A stretch of 64,000 nucleotides of DNA, taken from an uncultured Pseudoxanthomonas sp. (lineage in GTDB: Bacteria > Pseudomonadota > Gammaproteobacteria > Xanthomonadales > Xanthomonadaceae). Every line of letters begins with the position of its first letter. Within the stretch, counting starts at the first letter, position 1. Under the pieces are notes generated by a model that made no database searches, was not told the DNA's origin, and worked only from the letters and a program-made list of their open reading frames with translations. Positions 42,323 through 50,172 of this stretch are shown in pieces. The DNA lies in contig NZ_CAMPJD010000001.1 in NCBI RefSeq assembly GCF_946886695.1, positions 1 through 64,000 of the forward strand, written 5' to 3'. The translations under genes were made by a program, and so were the position numbers.

Positions 42323-43323
42323 ATACGCCAGCCGTCCTCGATGACTACCTGCACGACCTGCTGGGCGAACTGGGCACGGCAACCGTCGCTCCATCCCAGA
42401 CCACGGTCATCGAGGAAACGGCGGTGACCGCCGGCACATCGCCCGACGCGGCCGACACGCCAGCGCCGCCCATCGCGAAGGTCGAAGCGCCTCCCACGCT
42501 GGCAATCGCGCCGGTGCGGGCGGGCAGCGACGCGGACATGATCGACGACGATGAGTTCGAAGCGCTGCTGGACCAGTTGCACGGCAGTGGTGCTCCCACC
42601 GCGGTGGCCGTCCCCGCCAGCGAGCCGATCATCGCGGCGCCGACGCCTCCCGCGCCTGCGCTTGCGGTCGCGCCTGCGCGCGCAGGCAGCGCCGGCGACA
42701 TGATCAGCGACGACGAGTTCGAAGCCCTGCTTGACGACCTGCACGGAGGCGCTGCGCCCACCGCGCGGATTGCCGTACCCGCGCCTGTCGCCCCGCCGGC
42801 CGCACCCGCCATGCAGGCCCCGCGCGCCCTGGCGCCGCTGCCCAGCAAGCCCTACTTGCAGGAAGCCTTGCCCGACACCGGCGAGCGCCGCCGCGCGACC
42901 GAGCGCAAGACGCGCTGGCTGCGCCTGCGCTGCGACCAGCAGCACTACGCGCTGGAACTGCTGAAGGTGCAGGAGGTCGTGCGCCCCGCCACCCTGCTGC
43001 CTCTGCGCGGCGCCGCGCCGCACATGCTCGGCGTGATGAACCTGCGCGGCCAGGTGGTGCCGGTCATCGACATGGGCCTGTACCTGGGCCGCAGTGCGAT
43101 CGACACCGATGCCGCCACGCGCATCGTGGTGCTCGAAGAGCACGGCGAGATCCTCGGCCTGCGCGTCAGCGCGGTGGAGGACGTGGCCAACCTGACCGAC
43201 AACCAGATCGAATCCCCCGACAACGCGCGCGTCGGCCGCATCGCGAATCCCCTGTTCCGCGGCGTGGCCCGCCTCAACGAACGCGCGGTGATCCTGCTGG
43301 ACGCCTCGCAAGTCCTGCAGTGA
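42319..43323 (+). CDS. CheW-domain protein, ParP-like array-anchoring coupler
   Basis: 334 aa. A C-terminal CheW-like domain (about 195-334: TRWLRLRCDQQHYALELLKV, MLGVMNLRGQVVPVIDM) follows a long Ala/Pro-rich N-terminal region. That region carries two copies of an acidic motif, MIDDDEFEALLDQLHG (74-89) and MISDDEFEALLDDLHG (128-143), both followed by a G-A-P-T type sequence. The same motif is in the CheA linker. This layout, downstream of a ParA gene, matches ParP, which bridges the ParA-like ATPase and CheA. The start is the ATG at 42319, overlapping the ParA stop. Confidence 0.85.
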   Translation: MNTPAVLDDYLHDLLGELGTATVAPSQTTVIEETAVTAGTSPDAADTPAPPIAKVEAPPTLAIAPVRAGSDADMIDDDEFEALLDQLHGSGAPTAVAVPASEPIIAAPTPPAPALAVAPARAGSAGDMISDDEFEALLDDLHGGAAPTARIAVPAPVAPPAAPAMQAPRALAPLPSKPYLQEALPDTGERRRATERKTRWLRLRCDQQHYALELLKVQEVVRPATLLPLRGAAPHMLGVMNLRGQVVPVIDMGLYLGRSAIDTDAATRIVVLEEHGEILGLRVSAVEDVANLTDNQIESPDNARVGRIANPLFRGVARLNERAVILLDASQVLQ

Positions 43324-43493
43324 TGCGGGGAAATCAAAACAGGACTCAAGGGATGGCGCATTCCGTCAGCACGTCCATGCCGGCGTTTCCGGGTGTTGCG
43401 GAAGCCGGGAACGCACGCGCCGATGTGGGCTTCCCGTCCTCGCCCCCTGCCCCCTGCAATTCACGAACCGCGTCACATATCCACACCGGATGC

Positions 43494-43520
43494 TCAAGAG
43501 TGGCCCGTGAGCGCCGATAC
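43494..43520 (+). promoter_or_regulatory. Sigma-28 (FliA) promoter for the STAS-cheY-cheA operon
   Basis: TCAA (43494-43497), 15 nt, GCCGATAC (43513-43520), 29 nt before the STAS gene. It marks the start of the second chemotaxis transcription unit. Confidence 0.83.
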
Positions 43521-43549
43521 CCCACTAGAGCCGCCCTTCCGGAGACACG

Positions 43550-43864
43550 ATGAGCGCAGTGCCCCTGGGTGATGACCTCGGCATCGAGGCCGCCACCGAC
43601 CTCAAGCAACACCTGGCCATGCATGTCGCACAGCCTGGCCCGCTGGTGCTGGATGCCGGCACGGTACAGCGCGTGCATACCGCCAGCCTGCAGGTGCTGT
43701 GCAGCTTCGTGCGCCAGCGCGAACAGGCCGGGCTGGCCACCGACTTCAGTGCGGTCAGCCAGAACTTCCGCGACGCGGCACGCCTGCTCGGCCTCGGGCC
43801 GCAGCTTGGCCTGGCGACCACCAACAACGAAAACAACATGCAACAAGTGGAGAACGCCGCATGA
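43550..43864 (+). CDS. STAS-domain protein in the second chemotaxis operon
   Basis: 104 aa with the fold pattern of anti-sigma-factor-antagonist (STAS) domains: LVLDAGTVQRVHTASLQVLCSFVRQ, where T/S residues occupy the usual phosphorylation site, then LGLGPQLGL. The D that usually precedes the site is H here. It is coupled to cheY by a 4-nt overlap. STAS genes are frequent at the head of this type of che operon, but their job there is poorly defined. GGAGA precedes the ATG. Confidence 0.82.
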   Translation: MSAVPLGDDLGIEAATDLKQHLAMHVAQPGPLVLDAGTVQRVHTASLQVLCSFVRQREQAGLATDFSAVSQNFRDAARLLGLGPQLGLATTNNENNMQQVENAA

Positions 43865-44226
43865 GCGCACGCATTCTGGTAGTGGACGATTCGGCCTCGA
43901 TGCGACAGATGGTCGCTTTCGCCCTGACGTCGGCCGGCTTTTCGGTGGATGAAGCCGAAGATGGCCAGGTCGCACTGGGACGCGCGCAGGGACAGAAGTT
44001 CAATGCGGTGGTCACCGACGTCAACATGCCCAACATGGATGGCATCTCGCTGATCCGCGCCCTGCGCGGCATCCCCGACTACAAGTTCACGCCCATGCTG
44101 ATGCTGACCACCGAATCGGCCGCCGACAAGAAGGCCGAAGGCAAGGCCGCAGGCGCGACCGGCTGGCTGGTCAAACCGTTCAACCCGGAACAACTGGTCG
44201 CCACCGTCCAGAAAGTCCTGGGCTGA
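43861..44226 (+). CDS. CheY-type response regulator (second operon)
   Basis: 121-aa receiver with D9/D10, phospho-acceptor D53 (VVTDVNMPNMDG), T83/T84 and K105 (LVKPF). It overlaps the STAS gene and precedes the second cheA by 48 nt. It probably acts as its own CheA's phosphate acceptor, either as an output regulator or as a phosphate sink for the other CheA-CheY pair. Confidence 0.9.
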   Translation: MSARILVVDDSASMRQMVAFALTSAGFSVDEAEDGQVALGRAQGQKFNAVVTDVNMPNMDGISLIRALRGIPDYKFTPMLMLTTESAADKKAEGKAAGATGWLVKPFNPEQLVATVQKVLG

Positions 44227-44274
44227 TCCTCCTTTCCTCCGCTTCCCCTCCGACCGCACCAGGGCACCGTCGCA

Positions 44275-46263
44275 ATGAACATGGACATGCAGCGCTTCCA
44301 CGCCACGTTCTTCGAGGAAAGCCGCGAAGGGCTGGAAGCGATGGAGGCCGGCCTGTTGTCGCTGGAACAGGGCAACCGCGACGGCGACCTGATCAATTCC
44401 ATTTTCCGCGCCGCGCATTCCATCAAGGGCGGCTCGGCGACGTTCGGCTTCGATGCCATCGCTGGCATGACCCACGTGCTGGAAACCCTGCTGGACGAAC
44501 TGCGCGCCGGCCAGCGTGCGGTCAGTCCGCCCGCGGTCGATGCGATGCTTGCTTCGGTCGACGTGCTGCGCGCCCTGCTGGCCGAAGCCGAACACGGCAC
44601 GCCGGCCGATCCTGCCGCTGTGCAGGCCATGAAGGACCGCCTCAATGCCGTGCTGTCCGGCCAGGACGCACCTGCCGCCACGCCTGCTGCCGCAGCGAAG
44701 GCCGACGAAACACCGGAAGGCTGGAAGATCGGATTCACCCCCGCACCGTCGTTGTTCATGAGCGGCAACGATCCGCTGCGCATCCTGCGCGAACTGGAAC
44801 ACCTCGGTCCGCTGGAGATCGCGTGCCGCATGGAGCGCCTGCCGGGGTTCGAGCAGATCGATCCGCTGGAAGCCTATCTCGCGTGGGACCTGGGCCTGAT
44901 CGGCAAGGTGCCGCGCAGCGCGGTGGACGATGTATTCGCGTGGGTCGTCGACGATTGCGAACTCGACATCCAGCCGATGCAGCGCAATGCGGCGCCTGTG
45001 GAAGCCGTCGCCATCGCCGCGCAGCCGGTCGCCACGGTGACCGCAAGCGGTGCGCAGGCACCGGCAGGCGCCGCGCCCGCCGCCAACGACACCGCAGAAA
45101 CCTCCATTCGCGTCAGCGTCGACAAGATCGACGGACTGATCAACCTGGTCGGTGAACTCGTCATCACCCAGGCCATGCTGAAGCAGGTCTCCGGCCTGCT
45201 CGACCAGGCCCAGTGCGAGCGCCTGTTCGCCGGTCTGGACCTGCTGGAACGCAACACGCGCGACCTGCAGGAGGCCGTCATCGGCGTGCGCATGCTGCCG
45301 GTCGACGCCGTGTTCCGCCGCTTCCCGCGCCTGGTCCGCGACCTGTCCGCACGCCTCGGCAAGCAGGTGCGCCTGCGCACGATTGGCGAGGGCACCGAAC
45401 TGGACAAGGGCCTGATCGAACGCATCGCCGATCCGCTCGTGCACTTGGTCCGCAACTCCATCGACCACGGCCTGGAACTGCCCGATGCACGCCGCGAGGC
45501 GGGCAAGGACGAAACCGGCACGATCACGCTGGCCGCTTCGCACCAGGGCGGCCACATCGTCATCGAAGTCAGCGACGACGGCCGTGGCCTGAATCGCGAA
45601 CGCATCCTCGCCAAGGCCGCCGAGCGCGGCCTGGCCGTGCCCGAGAATCCCACCGACGGCCAGGTGTGGGACCTGATTTTCCAGCCCGGTTTTTCCACCG
45701 CTGAAGCGGTGACCGATCTTTCCGGCCGTGGCGTGGGCATGGACGTGGTCCGCCGCAACATCCAGGCCCTGGGCGGCGAAGTGCAGCTGGAAAGCGCGTC
45801 CGGCAGCGGCACGCGCGTGGTCATCCGGCTGCCGCTGACGCTGGCCATCCTGGACGGCATGGGCGTGTCGGTCGGCGAAGAAACACTGATCCTGCCGCTC
45901 GGCTACGTGCTCGAGGCTCTGCAGCCGCAGGCCGAGGACGTGCGCACGGTGGCCGGCGACGGCCGCGTACTGCGCGTGCGCGGCGAGTACCTGCCCATCG
46001 TGTCGTTGAACGACTACTACTGCTACGGCCAGAGCGACGCAGAAGATCCGCTGGTGGTCGTGGTGGAAGCCGACGGCCAGAAGCTGGCGCTGGAAGTGGA
46101 CGAACTGATCGGCCAGCAGCAGGTCGTGGTCAAGAACATCGAAAACAACTACCGCCGCATCGACGGCATCTCCGGCGCCACCATCCTCGGTGACGGCCGC
46201 GTGGCCCTGATCGTCGATGTCGGCGGACTGGTACGCGCACGCAGGACGCTGCAGGCGGCCTGA
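44275..46263 (+). CDS. cheA: Second chemotaxis histidine kinase CheA
   Basis: 662-aa kinase with a full domain set. P1 has H48 (FRAAHSIKGGSATFGF). A P2-like regulator-binding domain spans about 140-235 (WKIGFTPAPSLFMSGNDPLR). P3 follows, then P4 (LVRNSIDHGLELP, DDGRGLN, FQPGFSTAEAVTDLSGRGVG) and P5. Unlike the CheA at 37854-39602 it has P2 and lacks the acidic linker motif. The two kinases thus look wired differently. It shares an operon with STAS and CheY and probably serves the receptors downstream. Confidence 0.94.
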   Translation: MNMDMQRFHATFFEESREGLEAMEAGLLSLEQGNRDGDLINSIFRAAHSIKGGSATFGFDAIAGMTHVLETLLDELRAGQRAVSPPAVDAMLASVDVLRALLAEAEHGTPADPAAVQAMKDRLNAVLSGQDAPAATPAAAAKADETPEGWKIGFTPAPSLFMSGNDPLRILRELEHLGPLEIACRMERLPGFEQIDPLEAYLAWDLGLIGKVPRSAVDDVFAWVVDDCELDIQPMQRNAAPVEAVAIAAQPVATVTASGAQAPAGAAPAANDTAETSIRVSVDKIDGLINLVGELVITQAMLKQVSGLLDQAQCERLFAGLDLLERNTRDLQEAVIGVRMLPVDAVFRRFPRLVRDLSARLGKQVRLRTIGEGTELDKGLIERIADPLVHLVRNSIDHGLELPDARREAGKDETGTITLAASHQGGHIVIEVSDDGRGLNRERILAKAAERGLAVPENPTDGQVWDLIFQPGFSTAEAVTDLSGRGVGMDVVRRNIQALGGEVQLESASGSGTRVVIRLPLTLAILDGMGVSVGEETLILPLGYVLEALQPQAEDVRTVAGDGRVLRVRGEYLPIVSLNDYYCYGQSDAEDPLVVVVEADGQKLALEVDELIGQQQVVVKNIENNYRRIDGISGATILGDGRVALIVDVGGLVRARRTLQAA

Positions 46264-46361
46264 CGCAGCCGTTCCCTCCTTCCTCTTCGGCGTTCACTTG
46301 GGACGCGGCCTTAGACTGGCCGCGACAGGTGAGCGCACGCCCACAGCCAACAGGTAAATCC

Positions 46362-47552
46362 ATGAAGTACATGTCCACCCTCGCCCTGGCCCTGATGGCC
46401 GCCCACGCCAGCGCGCATGCGGAAGATGCCGGCACCAGAGCGAGTGCATGGCCGCCGAAGATCAGCTTCGCCGACGGCACCGAACTCAGCCTGGGCGGCA
46501 ACCTGCAATACGACCTCAACCGCTTCTCCGGCGAGGGCTACAACGGCGCCGCGCTGGAAGACGACGACGCCTGGCGCCGCCAGGAGATCGGCGTGACGCT
46601 CAAGCGCAAGGGGGTGTACGACTTCGGCGCGACCTTCGATTTCGAGGCCAAGACGTGGAGCGACGTCGCCCTGCGCCTCGAAACCAAGGCACTGTTCGGC
46701 CGCGACGCCGGCAAGCTGCGCATCGGCCAGATGAAGCTGCCGCTCGGCTTCGAGGGCAACACCGGCACCCGCCACGTCTCGATGATGGAGCCGTCGCTGC
46801 CCACGCAGGCGTTCTACCAGGGCCGCCGCAGCGGCATCGACTGGGCGTTCGAGCGCACGCACTACATCGCCAACGTCGGCTACTTCTTCGAGTCCGACCT
46901 GCAGGGCAACAACAAGGGCGACACGGCGGCGTTCCGACTGGCGTGGACGCCGCGCAAGGCGGCCGGCGACGTGCTGCACCTCGGAATCGCCGGTTCGCAG
47001 GAACGTCCCGACAGCGAGGTCAACGGCTTGGGCGCCACCGTGTATCCCAGCGTGCGCTGGCGCGCCAAGCCCGAAGCGTCACTCACCGGCGTGCGCCTGG
47101 TGGACTCGGGCACGCTCACGCGCGTGGACCGCATCGAGCGTACCGCCCTAGAAGCGTTGTGGATCCACGGCCCGTGGTCACTGCAGGGCGAGTACCTGCG
47201 GCAGGAGACCACGCGCGAGCTGGGACTGCCTTCGTACACGGCCGATGGCGGCTACGTGCTGGGCAGTTGGCTGGTGACCGGCGAATCGCGCAGCTACAGC
47301 AGCGGCAACGTCAGCAACCCCAAGCCCAAGGGCAAATACGGCGCATGGGAGCTGCTTGCCCGCTACAGCCGCATCGATCTGGACAGCGACGGTATTGCCG
47401 GCGGCCGCGAACACAACTGGACGCTGGGCGCCAACTGGTATCTGACGCCCTACTTCAAGTTCCAGGCCAACTACGTGAAGAGCGATGCGACGCGCGGCGC
47501 GTTCTCCGCCGACCCGTCCGTGTTCCAGCTGCGCGCACAGATGCACTTCTGA
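46362..47552 (+). CDS. Phosphate-selective porin O/P family protein
   Basis: 396-aa outer-membrane beta-barrel. It has a signal peptide (1-20, cleavage near AHA/ED), alternating amphipathic strands throughout and the OprO/P-type blocks (LRIGQMKLPLGFEGNTGTRH ... MMEPSLP), ending in the terminal Phe of QLRAQMHF as outer-membrane proteins do. The start is the ATG at 46362 (MKYMSTLALALMAAHASAHA). It lies 98 nt after cheA on the same strand, with no promoter I recognise. A porin between chemotaxis genes is unusual. Substrate selectivity cannot be read here. Confidence 0.88.
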   Translation: MKYMSTLALALMAAHASAHAEDAGTRASAWPPKISFADGTELSLGGNLQYDLNRFSGEGYNGAALEDDDAWRRQEIGVTLKRKGVYDFGATFDFEAKTWSDVALRLETKALFGRDAGKLRIGQMKLPLGFEGNTGTRHVSMMEPSLPTQAFYQGRRSGIDWAFERTHYIANVGYFFESDLQGNNKGDTAAFRLAWTPRKAAGDVLHLGIAGSQERPDSEVNGLGATVYPSVRWRAKPEASLTGVRLVDSGTLTRVDRIERTALEALWIHGPWSLQGEYLRQETTRELGLPSYTADGGYVLGSWLVTGESRSYSSGNVSNPKPKGKYGAWELLARYSRIDLDSDGIAGGREHNWTLGANWYLTPYFKFQANYVKSDATRGAFSADPSVFQLRAQMHF

Positions 47553-47615
47553 ACCTGCTTTCCGCATCGCCTGCGCAGCCGGTCACGGTCTGCGCGGGCA
47601 TGCCGTCGACATGCA

Positions 47616-47631
47616 GGTAAGCGCGCTTACC
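47616..47631. promoter_or_regulatory. 16-bp perfect palindrome between porin and chemoreceptor genes
   Basis: GGTAAGCGCGCTTACC is a perfect palindrome 64 nt after the porin stop and 18 nt before the sigma-28 -35 box. It may be an operator or the core of a small terminator hairpin (TTTCC follows). No factor is assigned. Confidence 0.4.
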
Positions 47632-47648
47632 TTTCCGCCGAGCGGTCA

Positions 47649-47675
47649 TCAAGAACGGTCATATTCCGCCGTTAC
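47649..47675 (+). promoter_or_regulatory. Sigma-28 (FliA) promoter for the first chemoreceptor
   Basis: TCAA (47649-47652), 15 nt, GCCGTTAC (47668-47675), 93 nt before the chemoreceptor ATG. Confidence 0.78.
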
Positions 47676-47767
47676 TCGGGGAGAGACACCGCACCAAGGG
47701 CATGGACCGCCACGGCATCAGCCTGATGCACTGGCCCCACCTACTGAACTCTACCGAGACCGCCTTC

Positions 47768-49984
47768 ATGTTCAAACACCTCAAGATCGGCAAGCGCCTG
47801 GCCATCGGCTTCGCCGTGCTCGTCCTGCTCATCGTCGCCACCGGGGCGTTCTCCGCGCAGCGGATGGGGGTGGCCCAGGACGTGGTGCTCGACATCACCA
47901 AGAAGGAAGTACCGGCCATCCGCGACCTGGGCCGCATGGCGACCATGCTGGCCGAATACCGCGTCAGCGAGCGCGGCCTGGTCGCCGGCTACGAGGATCC
48001 GGAAAAGGTCGCCGAATACACCGGCGAGCTGATCGCGGGTGGCAAGGCCTTCGACGAGCTTGCCAAGGCGTATGGGGCCGGCCTTTCCGACAAGCAGGAG
48101 CAGGCCCTGCACCAGGAGATGACGGCAAGGGCCGCGCTGTACTTCGAGAACAGCCGCCGGCTGATCGAGTCGGTCAAGGTCGGCGACCTGACGCCTGCCA
48201 GTGGTGCCGGCGACCTGCGCCAGGCCACCGCCGACGCCGTCGCGCGGATGCTGGAAGCGAAGATGAAGGAACTGGACCAGGCCGTGGCGGCCCAGGAAAC
48301 GGGCTACAGCACCAACATCAAGGCCATCGGCCTGCTGGTGGCGGTGGCCTTGATGCTGGCCATCGCGGCTGCAGTGCTCATCACCCGCTCGATCGTGCGC
48401 CCGATGGCCGAGGTCATGAGCGTCGCCGACGCCGTGGCGCGCGGCCAGCTGGATCGCCAGATCATCATCGACGACCGCAGCGAGCTCGGCGACCTGCTCG
48501 GCTCCATGCAGCGCATGCAGACGCAGGTGAAGGCCGTCATCGCCGCCCAGAGCGAAATGGCGGTGCGCCATGACGAAGGCCGGATCAGCTACCGCATCGA
48601 CGACAGCGCCTTCCCCGGCGAGTACGGCCGCATGGTGCGCGAGACCAACGCACTGGTCGCCCAGCACATCGGCGTGAAGATGCGCGCCGTGGAAGTGATG
48701 CGCCGCTACGCCGTGGGCGACCTGTCGGAGGACATGGATCGCCTGCCCGGCGAGAAGGTGGTCATCACCGAAGCGATGGACATGTGCAAGGCCAATCTGT
48801 CGGCGATCAATGGCGAGATCAAGCGTCTGGCTACCGCCGCCGCTTCCGGTGACTTCACCCATCGCGGCGATGTCGACAAGTACCAGTACGACTTCCGCGA
48901 CATGGTGGAAGGTCTGAACCGCCTGATGGAAACCACCGACGGCAATCTGGCAGAAGTATCCGAACTGCTGCAGGCCATCGCCCGCGGCGACCTGACCGCG
49001 CGGATGGAAGGCGACTTCCATGGCGTGTTCGCCAGCATGCGTGACGATGCCAATGCCACCGTCGCCCAGCTGACCGACATCGTCGGCGGCATCCAGATGG
49101 CGGCCATCAGCATCAACACCGCCGCCGGCGAGATCGCATCGGGCAACAACGACCTGTCGCGCCGTACCGAGCAGCAGGCCGCCAACCTGGAAGAAACCGC
49201 CGCCTCGATGGAGGAGCTGACCTCCACCGTGCGCCAGAACGCCGAGTCGGCCCGCCAGGCCAACCAATTGGCCATCGGTGCCGCAGGCGTGGCTTCGCTG
49301 GGCGGCGATGTGGTCGGCCAGGTGGTCACCACGATGCGCGACATCGAGCAGTCCTCCAAGAAGATCGCCGAGATCATCTCGGTCATCGATGGCATCGCCT
49401 TCCAGACCAACATCCTGGCCTTGAACGCGGCGGTGGAAGCCGCACGCGCGGGCGAACAGGGCCGCGGCTTCGCGGTGGTCGCTTCCGAAGTGCGCACCCT
49501 CGCCCAGCGTTCGGCCAATGCCGCCAAAGAGATCAAGGGTCTGATCGAGAACTCGGTGGATCGCGTGGCCGACGGCTCGGCGCTGGTGAACCAGGCTGGC
49601 ACGACGATGGGCGAGATCGTCGCCAGCGTGCAGCGCGTGACGGACATCATGGCCGAGATCTCCGCGGCCTCTCAGGAACAGTCGGCCGGCATCGAGCAGG
49701 TCAACCAGACCATCACCCAGATGGACGAGACCACCCAGCAGAACGCTGCACTGGTCGAAGAAGCCACCGCCGCCGCGCGCTCCATGGAAGAGCAGGCCGG
49801 CGCGCTGACGCAGAGCGTGTCGGTGTTCAAGCTGCATGCCACCGTCAGTACCCCGGTCCGCCAGGCCATTGCGGCGGCCGCCGTTGCACCGCGGCCGGTG
49901 GCGACACCCAGGGCCGTGGCCCGCAAGCCGGTCGCACGCAAGCCCGAACCTGCCCTCGCCGACGGGGACTGGCAGGAGTTCTGA
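47768..49984 (+). CDS. Methyl-accepting chemotaxis protein with four-helix-bundle sensor
   Basis: 738-aa transmembrane chemoreceptor. TM1 is about 11-30, then a periplasmic all-helical bundle of about 155 residues (4HB-type), TM2 about 188-212 and a HAMP. A second HAMP-like segment ([14 protein letters not shown] to [10 protein letters not shown]) follows, then the signalling domain with hairpin tip [20 protein letters not shown]. The C-terminus ends DWQEF, a tethering pentapeptide of the xWxxF type for CheR or CheB. The ATG at 47768 ([11 protein letters not shown]) gives the natural N-terminus. It has its own FliA promoter and a terminator-like hairpin after it. Confidence 0.94.
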   Translation: MFKHLKIGKRLAIGFAVLVLLIVATGAFSAQRMGVAQDVVLDITKKEVPAIRDLGRMATMLAEYRVSERGLVAGYEDPEKVAEYTGELIAGGKAFDELAKAYGAGLSDKQEQALHQEMTARAALYFENSRRLIESVKVGDLTPASGAGDLRQATADAVARMLEAKMKELDQAVAAQETGYSTNIKAIGLLVAVALMLAIAAAVLITRSIVRPMAEVMSVADAVARGQLDRQIIIDDRSELGDLLGSMQRMQTQVKAVIAAQSEMAVRHDEGRISYRIDDSAFPGEYGRMVRETNALVAQHIGVKMRAVEVMRRYAVGDLSEDMDRLPGEKVVITEAMDMCKANLSAINGEIKRLATAAASGDFTHRGDVDKYQYDFRDMVEGLNRLMETTDGNLAEVSELLQAIARGDLTARMEGDFHGVFASMRDDANATVAQLTDIVGGIQMAAISINTAAGEIASGNNDLSRRTEQQAANLEETAASMEELTSTVRQNAESARQANQLAIGAAGVASLGGDVVGQVVTTMRDIEQSSKKIAEIISVIDGIAFQTNILALNAAVEAARAGEQGRGFAVVASEVRTLAQRSANAAKEIKGLIENSVDRVADGSALVNQAGTTMGEIVASVQRVTDIMAEISAASQEQSAGIEQVNQTITQMDETTQQNAALVEEATAAARSMEEQAGALTQSVSVFKLHATVSTPVRQAIAAAAVAPRPVATPRAVARKPVARKPEPALADGDWQEF

Positions 49985-50016
49985 TTGCGCATCGGAACGC
50001 GCGGCAGAAGCACCCT

Positions 50017-50043
50017 GCACGGCCCGGACTTTCCGGGCCGTGC
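50017..50043 (+). terminator. Hairpin terminator after the first chemoreceptor
   Basis: A 12-bp perfect stem GCACGGCCCGGA (50017-50028) pairs with 50032-50043 around a 3-nt loop, 33 nt after the stop. No T-run follows, so termination strength is uncertain. Confidence 0.65.
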
Positions 50044-50111
50044 CTGTCTGGAGCGCCACACTCGCGCAGGTATCTGTATTTACCGTTCGTCGGGGAAATC
50101 CCCACAAAGCC

Positions 50112-50138
50112 TCAATGGCCACGCCGTGACGCCGATAT
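50112..50138 (+). promoter_or_regulatory. Sigma-28 (FliA) promoter for the second chemoreceptor
   Basis: TCAA (50112-50115), 15 nt, GCCGATAT (50131-50138), 35 nt before the ATG. Confidence 0.82.
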
Positions 50139-50172
50139 CGATCCAGCCTCCATCACGACACGCCCTGCCCCC

